DNA from: Siphonodentalium dalli
Lineage: Eukaryota; Mollusca; Scaphopoda; Gadilida; Siphonodentaliidae
DNA length: 64,000 bases
Reading direction: 5' to 3'
NCBI GenBank assembly: GCA_032622095.1
Contig: CP136066.1
Location: 186,410,716-186,474,715 of the forward strand
The translations under genes and the position numbers were made by a program. Below, piece by piece: positions 1 through 11,757 of this stretch (its first letter is position 1; each line of letters opens with the position of its first letter). Under the pieces are notes generated by a model. It did no database searches and had not been told where the DNA came from. It worked only from the letters and a program-made list of their open reading frames with translations.

Positions 1-313
1 TGGGACAGAAATAGTTTCGATGGATAGCCAGGTCTGTGAATCTACAGTGTGCTGATCACTGTCAACAATCAGAGTTAATTTATCTATGAATAACACAATT
101 TAAGATTGGTGAATTATTTCTTTTGGTTAATTTAATAAACGTACAGGACCAAATAACTATCGTACAGGTGGGAATTTTACCTCGAATTTAATAATCGTAC
201 ATGTATGTTTATTAGGCACTCAAGAGTACTACTATTAAAGGTGTACTCAAGGTTCCAGATATATAAAATATGGGTAAAAATCCCAAATATAAATATAATT
301 ATAATCTTTCACT

Positions 314-687
314 TAAAGATGGTCTGTCTCTTCCTATAGCATGTTTTATTTAGTTTCCTGGGTATAAAATAATAAATATGAATTGAAGACCCCCGTCTGG
401 AAACGTTTCTATCAATTAATATTGATTTTATTTCCAATTTTCTGGTATAATATACAGACAATAAATTTGGGACATTTTACGGCTCTCGTTTCATGTCGGA
501 TCACTCGTATCTAAAAAATAGTAACGAAAAAATGTCCCACTTGATTATAGCATTATGTAATAAAATATCGATATAAAAAAATTAATTGATAGAAGCGTTT
601 CCGGACAGGTGTTTTCGACTTATATCTATTATTTTATACCCCGGAAACTATATAAAACTTATTTAGGAAGAGATCGACCATCTTTTA
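314..687. repeat. Foldback (MITE-like) repeat
   Basis: Arms of about 110 bp: AAAGATGGTCTGTCTCTTCC, GGGTATAAAATAATA and GAAACGTTTCTATCAATTAA on the left return inverted at 580-687. The centre (425-580) is AT-rich. No coding content. Confidence 0.7.
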
Positions 688-855
688 TCATTTTATTTCA
701 TTGATGTTAATTGAAATAAACAGAAATAGCATTTGTATAAAATAGCCTGTATAGTAATACCAGCTGGAAATGCTAATTAAATATTTACTGGATAATGGTT
801 TTACATGTAATAGCAGTCTAAAGCATATGACAATCATTATATTTTCTAATCTCAG

Positions 856-916
856 GGACACAGCAGGACAAGAAAGATTTGAGGCCATCACTAAACAGTT
901 TTACAGAAGGGCACAG
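856..916 (+). CDS. Rab GTPase exon with the DTAGQE motif
   Basis: This 61-base exon follows a ctcag acceptor and ends at a gtatgc donor. It encodes the G3/switch II segment DTAGQERF and the ITKQFYRRAQ segment. Its first base completes a codon begun in the upstream exon outside the window. Confidence 0.92.
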
Positions 917-3900
917 GTATGCATCTCAAACTGAAAATAACTATTGCAATTTGCAAGAGTGACTGAACTGAAACCAAGTCTGCAAATAGTGTGTCTGTCA
1001 TTTGCAGAAAGAGGTCCCAGAGGGTGAATTTAGTGATGCTATCTCACATGGTGGGCTAGCATCACCAAATTCACCCTCGGTGAATCTAAGGCCTCATCTG
1101 CAATGAAGATATATAGGATAAGATTGAAGTTCCCCAGTTGAATTTAGTCACCTCGATTATGCATTTTATCTTCTGCAAACTATGGGATGTAGAAACTTCC
1201 CAGAAGGGAAAACAATGTTAATTTGAGACTATAGATACTTCCCAGAAGATGAGGCTTAAGCAGAATTAGGTTCCAATAGGGTGAATTTGCTGATGCTAAC
1301 CCGCTGTACAGGATAATTCACCCTTTGAGGACCTCATTCTGCTAATGACAGACACACTATTTGCAGGATTGACTGAAACAGGGAGTAAAATAACCGATAT
1401 AGCATATCCTTTTGCTAATCATATAGAGATGATAATTTTGAAACTTTTGAAATTTAGAAATAACTGAATTCAAACAGCACACTTAACCCTTTACCCAACA
1501 AACCGGCCGAAACCGGCCAAATAAAGCTTCAACAGCCTAAAATATCTTCGGTCTGTCTCAATAGAACCATACAAATATGGATATCATTGGAACCGGCTCC
1601 TTGACCACATTGTGATAGTTACAGTTATGCCCTGTGCCAATGCATTCTCTTATATATGCGAGTCGACCATAGGTCGCCTCGCATATATAAGAGAATGCAT
1701 TGGCCTAAAAAAAATCTTTTTTTAACACTTTTTACCATTTTTTCTTACATTCTTTAACAATTTTATAATTTTTAATGTGTTAAGCCAATGCATTCTCTTA
1801 TATATGCGAGGCGACCTATGGTCGACTCGCATATATAAGAGAATGCATTGGCACAGGGCCATCTGTTGGGTAAAGGGTTAAAGACTAATATTTTCCGTTT
1901 TACTGTGCAAATAGCAGGATTTTTGGAAATTAGCCAGCTTCAAACACTTTGACTTTAAAGGTGAAGCTCACAGAAACCACTTCATCACAGCTTCATTATG
2001 CTAACGTGTTTGCAAGCCTTGAAATAGTGAGCCTGTCATTTGCAGAATGAGGTCCCCAGAGGGTGAATTTAGTGATGCTATCCCGCACAGCGGGCAAGCA
2101 TCACCAAATTCACCCTCTGGTGACCTCATTCTGCTTAGGCCTTAGCAGAATGAGGTTCCCAGAGGGTAAATTTGGTGCTGTGCGGGATAGCATCACTAAA
2201 TTCACCCTCTGGGAACCTCATTCTGCAAATGACAGGCTCACTATTTCAAGGCTTGCGTGTTTGTTGCTAAAACATAAAGTTGGTTCAGCAATTGGTTTTC
2301 TTAGGAAATAAAACTGCCATTAAAAATGGTTTCTTAGGAAATAAAACTGCCATTAAAATTGGCTGAGTTGCTATACAAGTTTCCATTTGCATAGCATTTT
2401 GCTATGCGAAACAAACATGTATTTTTCTCCTTAACTAAAATGAGTCAGGTAATGTGTACAAATAGCAAGACAAATTGTTCTGGAATGATGTATCCGTATT
2501 CCATAATAAGCCTTATTTCTAAATCGCGGCAATATTGGATCCATCCAGCCCCGTTCAAAGCATTCAATGCTGCATGTCAAAGTTTTTGAGGTGCTTTCCA
2601 TATATGGAGCTTTTAAATATTCATGAATATTCAAAATCTCCATATATGGAATGCTACTCCAGAACTTTGACCTGTAGCATTGAATACGTGGAATGGAACT
2701 GGATGGATCCAATATGACCGCGACTTAGAAATAAGACTTATTAATAACTGTCCCCTGAAATGTTCATGATTGGTTTTGAAAACTGTACTTAGTTCACATG
2801 AAATACTCAGCCCATGAGAATGAAATTGCTCATCCTGTTCAGATGAGGTTTGGGACAAAGAAACGACATATCATATTAACACACTGATTCACAGAGTTCT
2901 TTTCTCTCCTACATTTATCAAAACCAGTGCAATTTTCATTCACTTCTCATGTGCAAGAGAATATCAGAGTTAAAATCAGTCATTTTCTTAAATTTTTAGG
3001 GTGTTCTCGTTCTGTTTGACATCAGTAGAAGGGATTCATTTGATGGCGTGTCCAAATGGGTAGACTACGTACAGGAGGTGAGTGGGTACCCGTATATTCC
3101 CCAAAAACCAATCACTGCAACACACATGTGGTTATTTATTAAGAAACAACCTGTGTTTCGATTAAGGTTATGAAGGTATAACCATAAAGTTTCAAGTTAT
3201 ATTCTACTAGCTGATGTGCCTGACTTCGTCCGGGCTATTTAGGGATTTCTTTGCCAGAAATATGCCTATATGAGCATATATGAGAGAGGTCACTGGTCGC
3301 ACGTGAAATTGGACCCGACCATATTTTGCCCAGGATCAAAGTAGGCCTACATACCAAATTTTAGTCTGATCGGTCGATGTCCAGAAATATGCATGCCTAT
3401 ATGAGCGTATATGAGCCAGGTCAAGGTCAAGGACAAGGTCGCACGTAAAATTGGACCTGCCCATATTGTTCTCGGGATCAAAGTAGGCCCACATACCAAA
3501 TTTGAGTCAGATCGGTCGAGGTCCAGAAACATGCATATATGAGCATATATGACAAGGTCAAGACCAAGAACACAGTCGCATGTAAAATTGGACCCGCCCA
3601 TTTTGTTCCCGGGATCAAAGTAGGCCTACATACCAAATTTGAGTCGGATCGGTGCAGCAGTTTTCGAGTCTATAACACACATACATACATACAGAAGTTC
3701 CAAAATATATAATAGACTAGCCGATGAGCCCGACGTTGTCCGGGCTATTCAAAAACAAAATTTCGATAGCTCTACCCGTTTCCGAGATCTGGTCTGCGCA
3801 TGCGCGAAGTGGGCGCCGCACGGGCTCGCCAATACGACAACGTTCACCGCCTGGTCAAACTACACACACGTACCAAGTTTCGTCCCGATCGGTCGAGAAT

Positions 3901-6900
3901 CGTAGATTTGTATAAATGACAGACAGACAGACAAACAAACAAACAAACATACATACAGACAGAGGTCTTCAAAATATATATGAGACTAGCCGATGAGCCC
4001 GACGTTGTCCGGGCTATTCAAAAACCAAATTTCAAGTCGATAGCTCTACCCAGCCCGACGATTTCAAGTCGATAGCTCTACCCGTTTTCCGAGATCTGGT
4101 CTGCGCATGCGCGAAGCTGGCGTCGCACGGGCTCGGCGACCCGATAAAATTCGTATCCGGGGCAAGATACATTCACATAGCAAATTTCAAGTCGATAGCT
4201 CCACCCGTTTCCGAGATCTCGTCTGCGCATGCGCGAAGCGGGCGCCGCACGGGCTCGCCAATACGACAACGTTCACCGCCTGGTCAAACTACACACACGT
4301 ACCAAGTTTCGTCCCGATCGGTCGAGAATCGTAGATTTGTATTAATGACAGACAAACAAACAAACAAACAAACATACATACATACAGACAGAGGTCTTCA
4401 AAATATATATGAGATTGGCAGATTCCAGTAGCTTTATAACGGTATATCTGGGGAGAAATCTGATGCTATATTCGTGATTATCTGGGATGATTTCGGTATA
4501 TACCAAAGGTATATACTGTAAAAACAAAGCGCGCCATCCGTGCTCGCAGGGAATAAATTTCGAGCGATAACGTTTGCGTAATTACGAAATTGTGAGTGTT
4601 GGTTTGTAACCGGGATTTCTGAGAAGCATTATGCCTATAACTACCCCCCCCCCCCAAGCCCTGACCTAAGTGTCATACATACTATAACAATGATGTTGTA
4701 AGAGCTCCAATAAATCTCCCCGCATAGGCAAGCACGCAATGTTCCCGTATATAACTCTGCAGATGCTAATAACGTTGAATGGGAAACAGACGCTCTTTAT
4801 AGAGATGCGTCAAAAAACAAACGCTCATTAAATAATCACTTGATTAACCCACGCCGTGCCTTTGCGGTGATTTGAGATTGGAGAACGGGTGCTCTGAGCT
4901 TCTCCAAAACGCCGCGACGACGATTCCCGTGGGTTTTTACATTTAGATGGGAAGTTTGAACTCAATCGAGCGAACCGTTTTCGATTCTATGAAGTACATA
5001 TATATATACGAAGTCTCAAAATATATAGTACTAGCCGATGAGCCCGACGTTGTCCAGGCTATTCAAAAACCGACGAAATTTGTATCCGGGGCAAGATACA
5101 TTGACATAGCAAATTTCAAGTCGATAGCTCCACCCGTTTCCGAGATCTGGTCTGCGCATGCGCGAAGCTGGCGTCGCACGGGCTCGGCGACCCGATAAAA
5201 TTCTTATCCGGGGCAAGATACATTCACATACCAAATTTCAAGTCGATAGCTCCACCCGTTTCCGAGATCTCGTCTGCGCATGCGCGAAGCTGACGTCGCA
5301 CGGGCTCGGTGACCCGATAAAATTCTTATCCGGGGCAAGATACATTCACATACCAAATTTCAAGTCGATAGCTCCACCCGTTTCCGAGATCTCGTCTGCG
5401 CATGCGCGAAGCTGACGTCGCACGGGCTCGGTGACCCGATAAAATTCGTATCCGGGGCAAGATACATTCACATACCAAATTTCAAGTCAAGAGGTCCACC
5501 CGTTTCCGAGATCTCGTCTGCGCATGCGCGAAGCGGGCGCCGCACGGGCTCGCCAATACGACAACGTTCACCGCCTGGTCAAACTACACTCACGTACCAA
5601 GTTTCGTCCCGATCGGTCGAGAATCGTAGATTTGTATTAATGACAGACAGACAGACAGACAAACAAACAAACAAACAGAGGTCTTCAAAATATATATGAG
5701 ATAATTAGCGCATTATAGTAAATTTGTCTTCAAACTTATATTTTCATAAGTTATCATAACCTAAATGGACACTGGTTATTTCTTATTATTTAATCCGTCA
5801 TTTCACAGGAGAACCACCCTAAGTAGAATGTATAAGTATAAAAGAAGAGTAAACCTTTCGAGATTAATTTCAACGAAAAAGACGCATCCAAATTTGAAAT
5901 TGACAAGCATGCTGTCAATCAAACATCCAATTATTGATTGATCCAGTGGCATCATAAATTAGTCGCTTTTAATTGGCTAGTGAACAATGTGCATGCACTA
6001 TCAACTGGTTGCTCCATTGTAGCAGCAGGTGTTCCAGAAATGTTTCTCCTGACTGACATGAGTTGTTTATTTCTGAAACTTCATTTCTTTGTAAATGTTA
6101 GCTTGATCGAGTTGATTTTTCTAGGTACTTACACACCGAAGTACTAATGGTTAATTAGCAGTAAAGTTAATGGCAGGCAGTACTACCTGAAGGAATTTTG
6201 GCTCACTGAGAGCTTTCAGATGAATGGCAACAAGCCATGTTTCCGACTAAATCCTGAAAAATTACCCATAATTCTGCTGTGGTTAAGGAGTCGATTACTT
6301 AGGGCATTACTGCACTAGATTCTCATACAACTTTTTAGGGAAATTGGGGTGGGCAGACAATTTGTTTTTTTCATACATGTATATGTTATTCTTAACCTTT
6401 TCTTGAACTTATTAAGCCCCACATATATACATTTCGGATTAGGTTATGGTTATGAGTCTGGTTGTCTGATTAGGTTATTGTTATGAGTCTGGTTGTCTGA
6501 TTAGGGTATGGTTATGAGCCTGGATATCTCACTAGATTATGAGCCTGGATGTCTTATTGGGTTGTGGTTATAAGACTGGTTGTCAGATATGGTTATGAGT
6601 CTGGTTATCAGATTAGGTTATGGATATGAGCCTGGATGTCTTACTGGGTTATGGTTATAAGACTGGATGTCAGATTAGGTTAAGGTTATGAGCCTGGTTG
6701 TCGGACGCCATTGGGCAAAACAATTAAGTCATTTTCCTCTAATTTTTCACAATAAAACTACTCTTTCTGACAGTTTTATGGGTCGGCATGCTAGCATCCA
6801 TTCAAACTTCACAATGTCACAATTAAACAAAACAATACAGTGATGCCACCAAAGCTCATATCTGGGCTTCCAGCACTCTTACGTAGAGTTCAAATATGGG

Positions 6901-9900
6901 CTTCCAGCACTTGACCAGAGATAGTTTGGCTTCGGCAATCCGCTACGGCAACCCTTTGCCATGGCCCAGTTTGCTTCAGCAAATTCCATCGGCAATGCTG
7001 ATTGCCATAGCCAATTATGAGGGCTGCCAATGTATAAGAATCATTCCTCATTTGCATTATCCTTTGGTCTGTCTGTTGTATTTCATAAGCATATCTCCAG
7101 GTGAATAATTAACCCTTCAAGTGTATGCATGGTCATGGTCAGTTCTATTCAATTCAAGGCGATTTAAATTGCCCAATTTGATTGAAATAGACTGATTAAT
7201 TGGTCATTGCAATGTACTTTGGAGGTAAAGACATGAGAAAAATAGTTTACCTCAGAATTATCCAAATAAAACAATTTGAGGAGGGTGGGGATGATATAAA
7301 TCAAGCATATTTTTTATATTGGCCCTATTTATATATAGGTCACAGAAGATCCATCTATTTAGCCTTGAATGAAATCTTGGGTAGACTATGGATCACAAGA
7401 ATTCCACCATCATTGGCAATGATAGAACTTTCGATTAGGCTAGCCTGAAGTAGGAGGGCTTAAATTTACATATTGTTGACAGTAACTTGACACCAAATGA
7501 CTAAAAATTGGATAACTACTTTTATATTAACTGATTTCCAGTTTGGCGATGAAGATGTGACAATGGTGCTAGTCGGTAACAAACTTGACCAAGGATATAT
7601 ACGGCAAGTCGCGGCAGCAGAAGCTAAAAAGGTGGGCCTTTACTATTAGTTTCAATGTTTTGCATAACTATGAACAGGCTATGATGTACTGAATATTTCA
7701 CCAAATGTCAGCAGCTGCTGTCAGCAATATATAACCCAATGCGGGGAATGTGCTGGCCCATAGCTAACTTTCGCCAACTTAAAATATTTTTGCAGAATTA
7801 TCTTAGAAGTTGCCAAATATTATCGGACCAAAATTAAGTGGTATATGGAACATTTATTCTTATGTGTTGCCAAAGGCTATTTCAAAAAACATTAGCTGTT
7901 TCTTTTACTCCCATATCTACATCCACTGATGACCAAGCAAGACCTGTCGGTTCAGATAACCAATATACTATTTTCTAATCAATGAAAATTGTAATACATC
8001 TGTACAGACTGCGACTTGTTGACATCAATTATCAAAGGACAATGAATCAAGTACACGACAGGACGATTGTACAGACTACAGTGTGAAGAAAGAAAGCCTG
8101 CAAATAGTGTGTCTGTCATTTGCAGAATGAGATCCCAGAGGGTGAATTTAGTGTTGATATCCTGCACAGTGGGATAGCATCACCAAATTCACCCTCTGGG
8201 GACCTAATTCTGCTTAGGCCTCATCTTCTGGGAAGCATCGATATTATCAAATTTATTGTTTTTAGTTACTTTTTCCCTTCTGTTCAACTGTGGAACTCCA
8301 GTCTGATCCTAGCCCACAGCAGTTGAGGCATAAGCAGAATGAGGTTCCCAGAGGGTGGGATAGCATCACTAAATTCACCCTCTGGGGACCTCAGTCTGCT
8401 ACAGACACACTATTTGCAGGCTTGGGAGAAATAGGATTAATTGTGTAAACATCACCACCATATACTCTGTCCATACCTGCATCATATATAAGCAATCAGA
8501 TAAACTACATGTTTACACAGTTGTTATGACTTTCCATAGGTCACTACATACAGTGTATGGTGATTAGACCATGAAAACGGTATATGCGAACTCGCTGAAA
8601 GCCAACTCATTTCATTTCATAATTTAATTCTTGAATATCCCACTTATATATTAACGGGCTTATGCTACAAACTTCACAGACAACATCTACTCATCCTAAC
8701 AGCAAAAAAAGAAGACAATGCACTTTAGCTAAGCGGGACTGTCTAAACACTATGTAAATAACACTATGTAAATAACTCCTCAGTATAATTCAGCCATCAA
8801 TATCTACGAACTCATGAAAAATCCCACTGTTCAACTGTTCAAATCAATGTAATAGGACTACTAACGCCTCCTCGAAGGCGGTTCTCCTGCAAGAGGAGGT
8901 ACCTACGAAGAAGGTAAAGGCTCCTCATACTAACTTCTTCTCTAGCTTCATATGCTTATACACAATGGTGATCTGCTAAATTGTTCACAAGTTTTGATCA
9001 CTATAAATAATAAGGTCCACTGTCCAATTCGACACCAAATTATTCAAACGTTCCAATGGTAATGTTCAGCTTAACGGGCAAGACAAAAACAAAAATACTC
9101 GGAACCACTATCATTTGTATGGCCCACAAAAGATTCTACCAGTTTATAAAACTGGGGCTTTTGTAGGACCAGCCTAGCGGGAGATATCTTCACAAAATAT
9201 GCCAATTTTCCATATTTTTGTCACAGGGAGAAGTGACTTCTCTCTCATATACAAGTATTCATTTGTCCCATCATCATTTTAAAGTATACTTACTGATTAT
9301 ATTAGTTTTCTTACTCACTATAATGGTTTTATAAATGGGTTCTTGTGTTGCATAATACTTATTGAATCATAGAAGGGTGTTAATTGAACTTCATCCATTG
9401 TTACTTCTTCCTGATAACAGTCCACTTCTCCCTAATAAACAAACAGGGAGAAGTGACTTCTCTCAATTTGAAACCTCTACGCTGGTCCCTTCTCTTGTGG
9501 AATTGAATATTCGCTTGCCAAATATTTTGCAAAATGAAAATAATTTTTGCAAAATTTGAATTATTTCTGCATTTGACAAAGGGTAGCTCAAACCCTGACC
9601 CAATGAAATTATATTTACTTACTTTTCACTTATTTCAGTATGCTGCTGATCATAAGATGCTGTACTATGAAACAAGTGCAAAATTCAGTGATAACATAGA
9701 TGAGGTTAGTATATTCCATGTATTTTGGATGTAGGGTTTTCATAGAGGTGACAGTTTTACAAGTACACCAAGCATGTGACTGGTGAATCTTCATTGGAGT
9801 GGTGGGGGTGTCCACCCCCGAGATGTCTAAGTGCACCCCATTTACAAAACATACCACCTGGGACATACAAATGTTTAAGATGTATTCATGGTTTTGTTAA

Positions 9901-11615
9901 AACAACATAAAAAAAATGCGTTTTCTGCTTTGTTCTATTGGGAAAACATGTCGAAAGTAAATGAAAATACTAGTAATATTTGTTTCATTAGTCAGACGAA
10001 ACAACAGCAGTCATGAACACATTATCTCAGAACAAGGTATTTAGTGGCAGAAATTTATATCAAATTTGCCTAGTGTCTCCAAAATAGCCATTTATGTTAC
10101 TGAACCTGTCTTGAACAAAAGTAATGTAAAACCAATTTGAAATATTTTATTCTGATAGATTCACTCCTGTAGGCAAAACACCCAAGGAGGTCATCTTCGG
10201 AGCACAACCCTTGCAACAGGGACAATTCTAGAGGGTGACTTGGGAGACATATTCTCCATAAAATGAGTCACTTCCCCCTATGTTAGTCCTAAGGAGAAGT
10301 GACTTCTCTCTTGTATACCAGTATGCATATTTCAAAGCAGCATATTTTAAGTGTATTTACTGATTATGATGTACTAACTCATTATAATGCTTTATTACAC
10401 TCCACTGCGCGATATCCATTGAAAACACGGTTAATTAAAAATGGTAATATCACTTATGAATTATGTCATTTCCCGTGACGTCATTGACGTTACGTCGCTT
10501 ACTGATCTAGACTGAATTTTCGATTGTTGATCTTTCTCCACATCGGGACTTTCATGCATTGATTCTGTGTGTTTTAATCATATTTGGCTAAACCAAATTG
10601 ATGCAGAAGTATAATAAATAGAGTAATCAATTAGTTCCGAGAATTAAATTCAATAATTCACTCGAGGTGACAGACGTTTGTGTAAGAAACTTGTGCGCTA
10701 ACGCGCACTCGTTTCTTACCAACGACTCTCACCTCTCGTGAATTATTTATCGTAATTCTCAGAACCAATTGATTACTCTCTATAATATAAATGGGCTGTT
10801 GTACTGCATGATACTTATTGAATCACAGAGAGGTGAAGCTAGGGAATAAATTGAACTCGAGCCTCTCCTTGATAATAGATGTAGTCCATTTATCCCTAAT
10901 AATCAAACAGGGAGAAGTGACTTCTCCAAATGTGAATAATCTAGGCTGGTCCTTGCTTTGTAATTTTGTGTCAACAGCTGCTTAAAGGTACTCAATCCAA
11001 TTTGATGGTCCCCATATGATCAGATTCCAACAACATTTTTTAAAATGCCTCTTCAGTTATCAGAATCAATTAATTGTCCAAACATAATGCTAACCACAGT
11101 CAACTATAGTATAAAATTGCCCAAAACCTGTTATTTATCAACATTTTGGTCAACGAAATTTTGCCGGTTTGTCAAATATCTGACACAAAAAACACTTGAT
11201 TTTAGAGTTATCCATCTGCATCCACAATTTGGTCAGAGAAATTCCTCTCATCGACTATTTATACTGGGCCACATAAAATTAAAACAATAGATTTCAAACA
11301 TCGATATCTGATCACTATGAGCTTTGATGGGTGGGTTCCTCGACTCGAATTAAATATTTTTTACCCTCGAAGCCAAGGAAATAGTATTTCGGATTTTGAT
11401 CTAATGTTACATAATATGTTTTTCCTTTTCATTTTTTCTCTCAGATGTTTAAAGAAATAAGCGAGAAGATACTGGAATCTCAGAACAATAACATGGACAA
11501 GAAACCATCGTCCAACAACATAGTCGATATCAGGCAGAGAGAGAAGGCAGCCAGCAAGCTCCGGCCGATGACCAGTCCAGAGGAAGAGGAACCCAGGAGT
11601 AGTTGCTGTTTCTGA
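856..11615 (+). CDS. Rab-family small GTPase, 3' part of gene (five exons)
   Basis: Coding exons at 856-916, 3000-3077, 7542-7631, 9639-9704 and 11445-11615 join in frame through GT...AG introns and end in TGA, giving about 154 residues. The first exon opens with the last base of a codon (probably Trp) followed by DTAGQERF, the G3/switch II motif. Next come ITKQFYRRAQ (RabF4-like), LVLFDIS (RabF5-like), VGNKLD (G4), ETSAK (G5), and a hypervariable tail ending SSCCF. Paired C-terminal cysteines are the usual geranylgeranylation signal, so the product is expected to cycle between cytosol and a membrane and act in vesicle traffic. The P-loop and switch I exons must lie left of the window. ITKQ-YYRRAQ resembles Rab15 and the Rab8/10/13 group, but many other positions differ, so I give no subfamily symbol. 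The family call is firm; the subfamily is open. Confidence 0.93.
975..1370. repeat. GAGGTCCCC hairpin repeat, copy 1
   Basis: Outer arms TGCAAATAGTGTGTCTGTCA and its inverse enclose inverted blocks of GAGGTCCCAGAGGGTGAATT. It lies in a Rab intron, just after the first exon in the window. Confidence 0.75.
1487..1877. mobile_element. TTAA-flanked MITE with internal palindromes (piggyBac-like)
   Basis: TTAA at 1483-1486 and 1878-1881 flank perfect 14-bp inverted repeats CCCTTTACCCAACA. TTAA duplications with CCCTTT-type ends are typical of piggyBac-related elements. Inside are two near-perfect hairpins (about 1639-1706 and 1791-1852), each built from CCAATGCATTCTCTTATATA and GCGAGGCGACC, in mirror order. 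Related internal sequence recurs near 14540, 15400 and in each tandem unit. Confidence 0.85.
2013..2255. repeat. GAGGTCCCC hairpin repeat, copy 2
   Basis: Outer arms CAAGCCTTGAAATAGTGAGC at 2013 and the inverse ending at 2255 enclose four alternating CCAGAGGGTGAATTT blocks with GCGGG loops. The whole segment can fold on itself. Confidence 0.82.
3000..3077 (+). CDS. Rab GTPase exon (core strand and helix)
   Basis: A 78-base, phase-0 exon sits between a tttttag acceptor and a gtgagt donor. It encodes GVLVLFDIS followed by a DSFDGVSKWVDYVQE helix, the stretch between switch II and the G4 motif in Rab proteins. Confidence 0.92.
3210..3705 (+). repeat. Dispersed repeat with ~135-bp internal direct repeats
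   Basis: Head CTAGCTGATGTGCCTGACTT then CGTCCGGGCT; three imperfect units, each with CGCA(C/T)GT(A/G)AAATTGGACC and GGGATCAAAGTAGGCC-type blocks; tail ACATACATACATACAGAAGT. A non-LTR or SINE-like origin is possible, but no coding part is present. Confidence 0.6.
3717..5702 (+). repeat. CCGACGTTGTCCGGGCT repeats with 122-bp core units
   Basis: Copies start CTAGCCGATGAGCCCGACGT at 3717, 3985 and 5032 and end in CAGA/CAAA tracts followed by GGTCTTCAAAATATATATGA. The core is a 122-bp unit: the palindrome TGCGCATGCGCG falls at 5153, 5275, 5397 and 5519, and at 4102 and 4224, with one more at 3795. About 4420-5030 between copies is non-repeat. Confidence 0.8.
6178..6312. repeat. Partial CAGTAATGCCC MITE (mariner-like), right half
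   Basis: Contains GACTAAATCCTGAAAAATTA, CCCATAATTCTGCTGTGGTT and ends GGGCATTACTG. The left half is largely lost or degenerate. Confidence 0.6.
6437..6705 (+). repeat. Minisatellite, ~32-bp unit
   Basis: About eight degenerate copies of GATTAGGTTATGGTTATGAG followed by TCTGGTTGTCT, with TCTGGTT/CCTGGAT variants. Confidence 0.85.
7542..7631 (+). CDS. Rab GTPase exon with the NKLD motif
   Basis: A 90-base, phase-0 exon after a ttccag acceptor, ending at gtgggc. It encodes VTMVLVGNKLD, the G4 guanine-specificity motif, then RQVAAAEAKK. The flanking introns are 4.5 and 2.0 kb and hold repeats. Confidence 0.92.
8094..8424. repeat. GAGGTCCCC hairpin repeat, copy 3
   Basis: Arms AGCCTGCAAATAGTGTGTCT at 8094 and the inverse ending near 8424. 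A ~110-bp nonpalindromic stretch (8220-8330) separates the two hairpins. It sits in a Rab intron. Confidence 0.78.
9224..9470 (+). repeat. GAGAAGTGACTTCTC-bounded repeat, copy 1
   Basis: Both ends carry the palindrome GAGAAGTGACTTCTC. The interior matches the copy at 10283-10935 (TTGAATCA, CCCTAATAA-CAAACAGGG). Confidence 0.7.
9639..9704 (+). CDS. Rab GTPase exon with the ETSAK motif
   Basis: A 66-base, phase-0 exon after a tatttcag acceptor, ending at gttagt. It encodes MLYYETSAKFSDNIDE, containing the G5 motif (TSAK) that contacts the guanine base. Confidence 0.92.
10283..10935 (+). repeat. GAGAAGTGACTTCTC-bounded repeat, copy 2, with an insert
   Basis: Same family as 9224-9470, but interrupted by about 390 bp (10398-10783). 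The insert includes a TGACGTCA palindrome at 10476-10483 and ends in a long hairpin. Confidence 0.7.
10617..10783. repeat. Long imperfect hairpin
   Basis: Arms ATAGAGTAATCAATTAGTTC ... TAATTCACTCGAGGTGA return inverted as TCACCTCTCGTGAATTA ... CCAATTGATTACTCTCTAT. The loop contains the inner hairpin GTGCGCTAACGCGCAC. Confidence 0.75.
10986..11400. repeat. AGGTACTCAA MITE, right end lost
   Basis: TTAA at 10982-10985 followed by AGGTACTCAATCC. The interior matches the intact copy at 28743-29211. It stops about 45 bp before the Rab terminal exon. Confidence 0.65.
11445..11615 (+). CDS. Rab GTPase terminal exon, hypervariable tail and CCF end
   Basis: The 171-base last exon follows a tctctcag acceptor and ends in TGA at 11613-11615. 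It encodes the last helix (MFKEISEKILES), a polar linker, an EEEE cluster and the SSCCF tail. A possible ATTAAA poly(A) signal lies at 11912-11917. The last ~40 coding bases recur near 12300. Confidence 0.92.
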   Translation: MFKEISEKILESQNNNMDKKPSSNNIVDIRQREKAASKLRPMTSPEEEEPRSSCCF

Positions 11616-11641
11616 TGTCTCATTGTTATCACGGTTCATGC

Positions 11642-11757
11642 ATCAATGCCCCAAATAATCAACTCCTTGACCACAGCAGAATTATGGGTAACTGTTCAGG
11701 ATTTAGTTACCCATAATTCAGCGGTGGTTAAGGAGTTTATTATTTAGGGCATTACTG
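11642..11757. repeat. Short CAGTAATGCCC-type hairpin in the Rab 3' UTR
   Basis: ATGCCCCAAATAATCAACTC at the left, inverse GGAGTTTATTATTTAGGGCA then TTACTG at the right, with a compact hairpin between. It lies 27 bp after the Rab stop codon, so it is probably transcribed. Confidence 0.7.

Larger units (their letters stand above)
3078..7541 (+). other. Rab intron (4.5 kb) with several repeat families
   Basis: The intron between the FDIS and NKLD exons. Besides the repeats listed separately (3210-3705, 3717-5702, 6178-6312, 6437-6705), the stretches 4420-5030, 5710-6170 and 6720-7540 show nothing I recognise, apart from a poly-C run near 4645. Confidence 0.7.

Noticed and set aside
3919-3962. 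CAGA/CAAA tracts as a CRISPR-like or satellite array
   Set aside because: They are the simple-repeat tails of dispersed repeats; there are no spacers.
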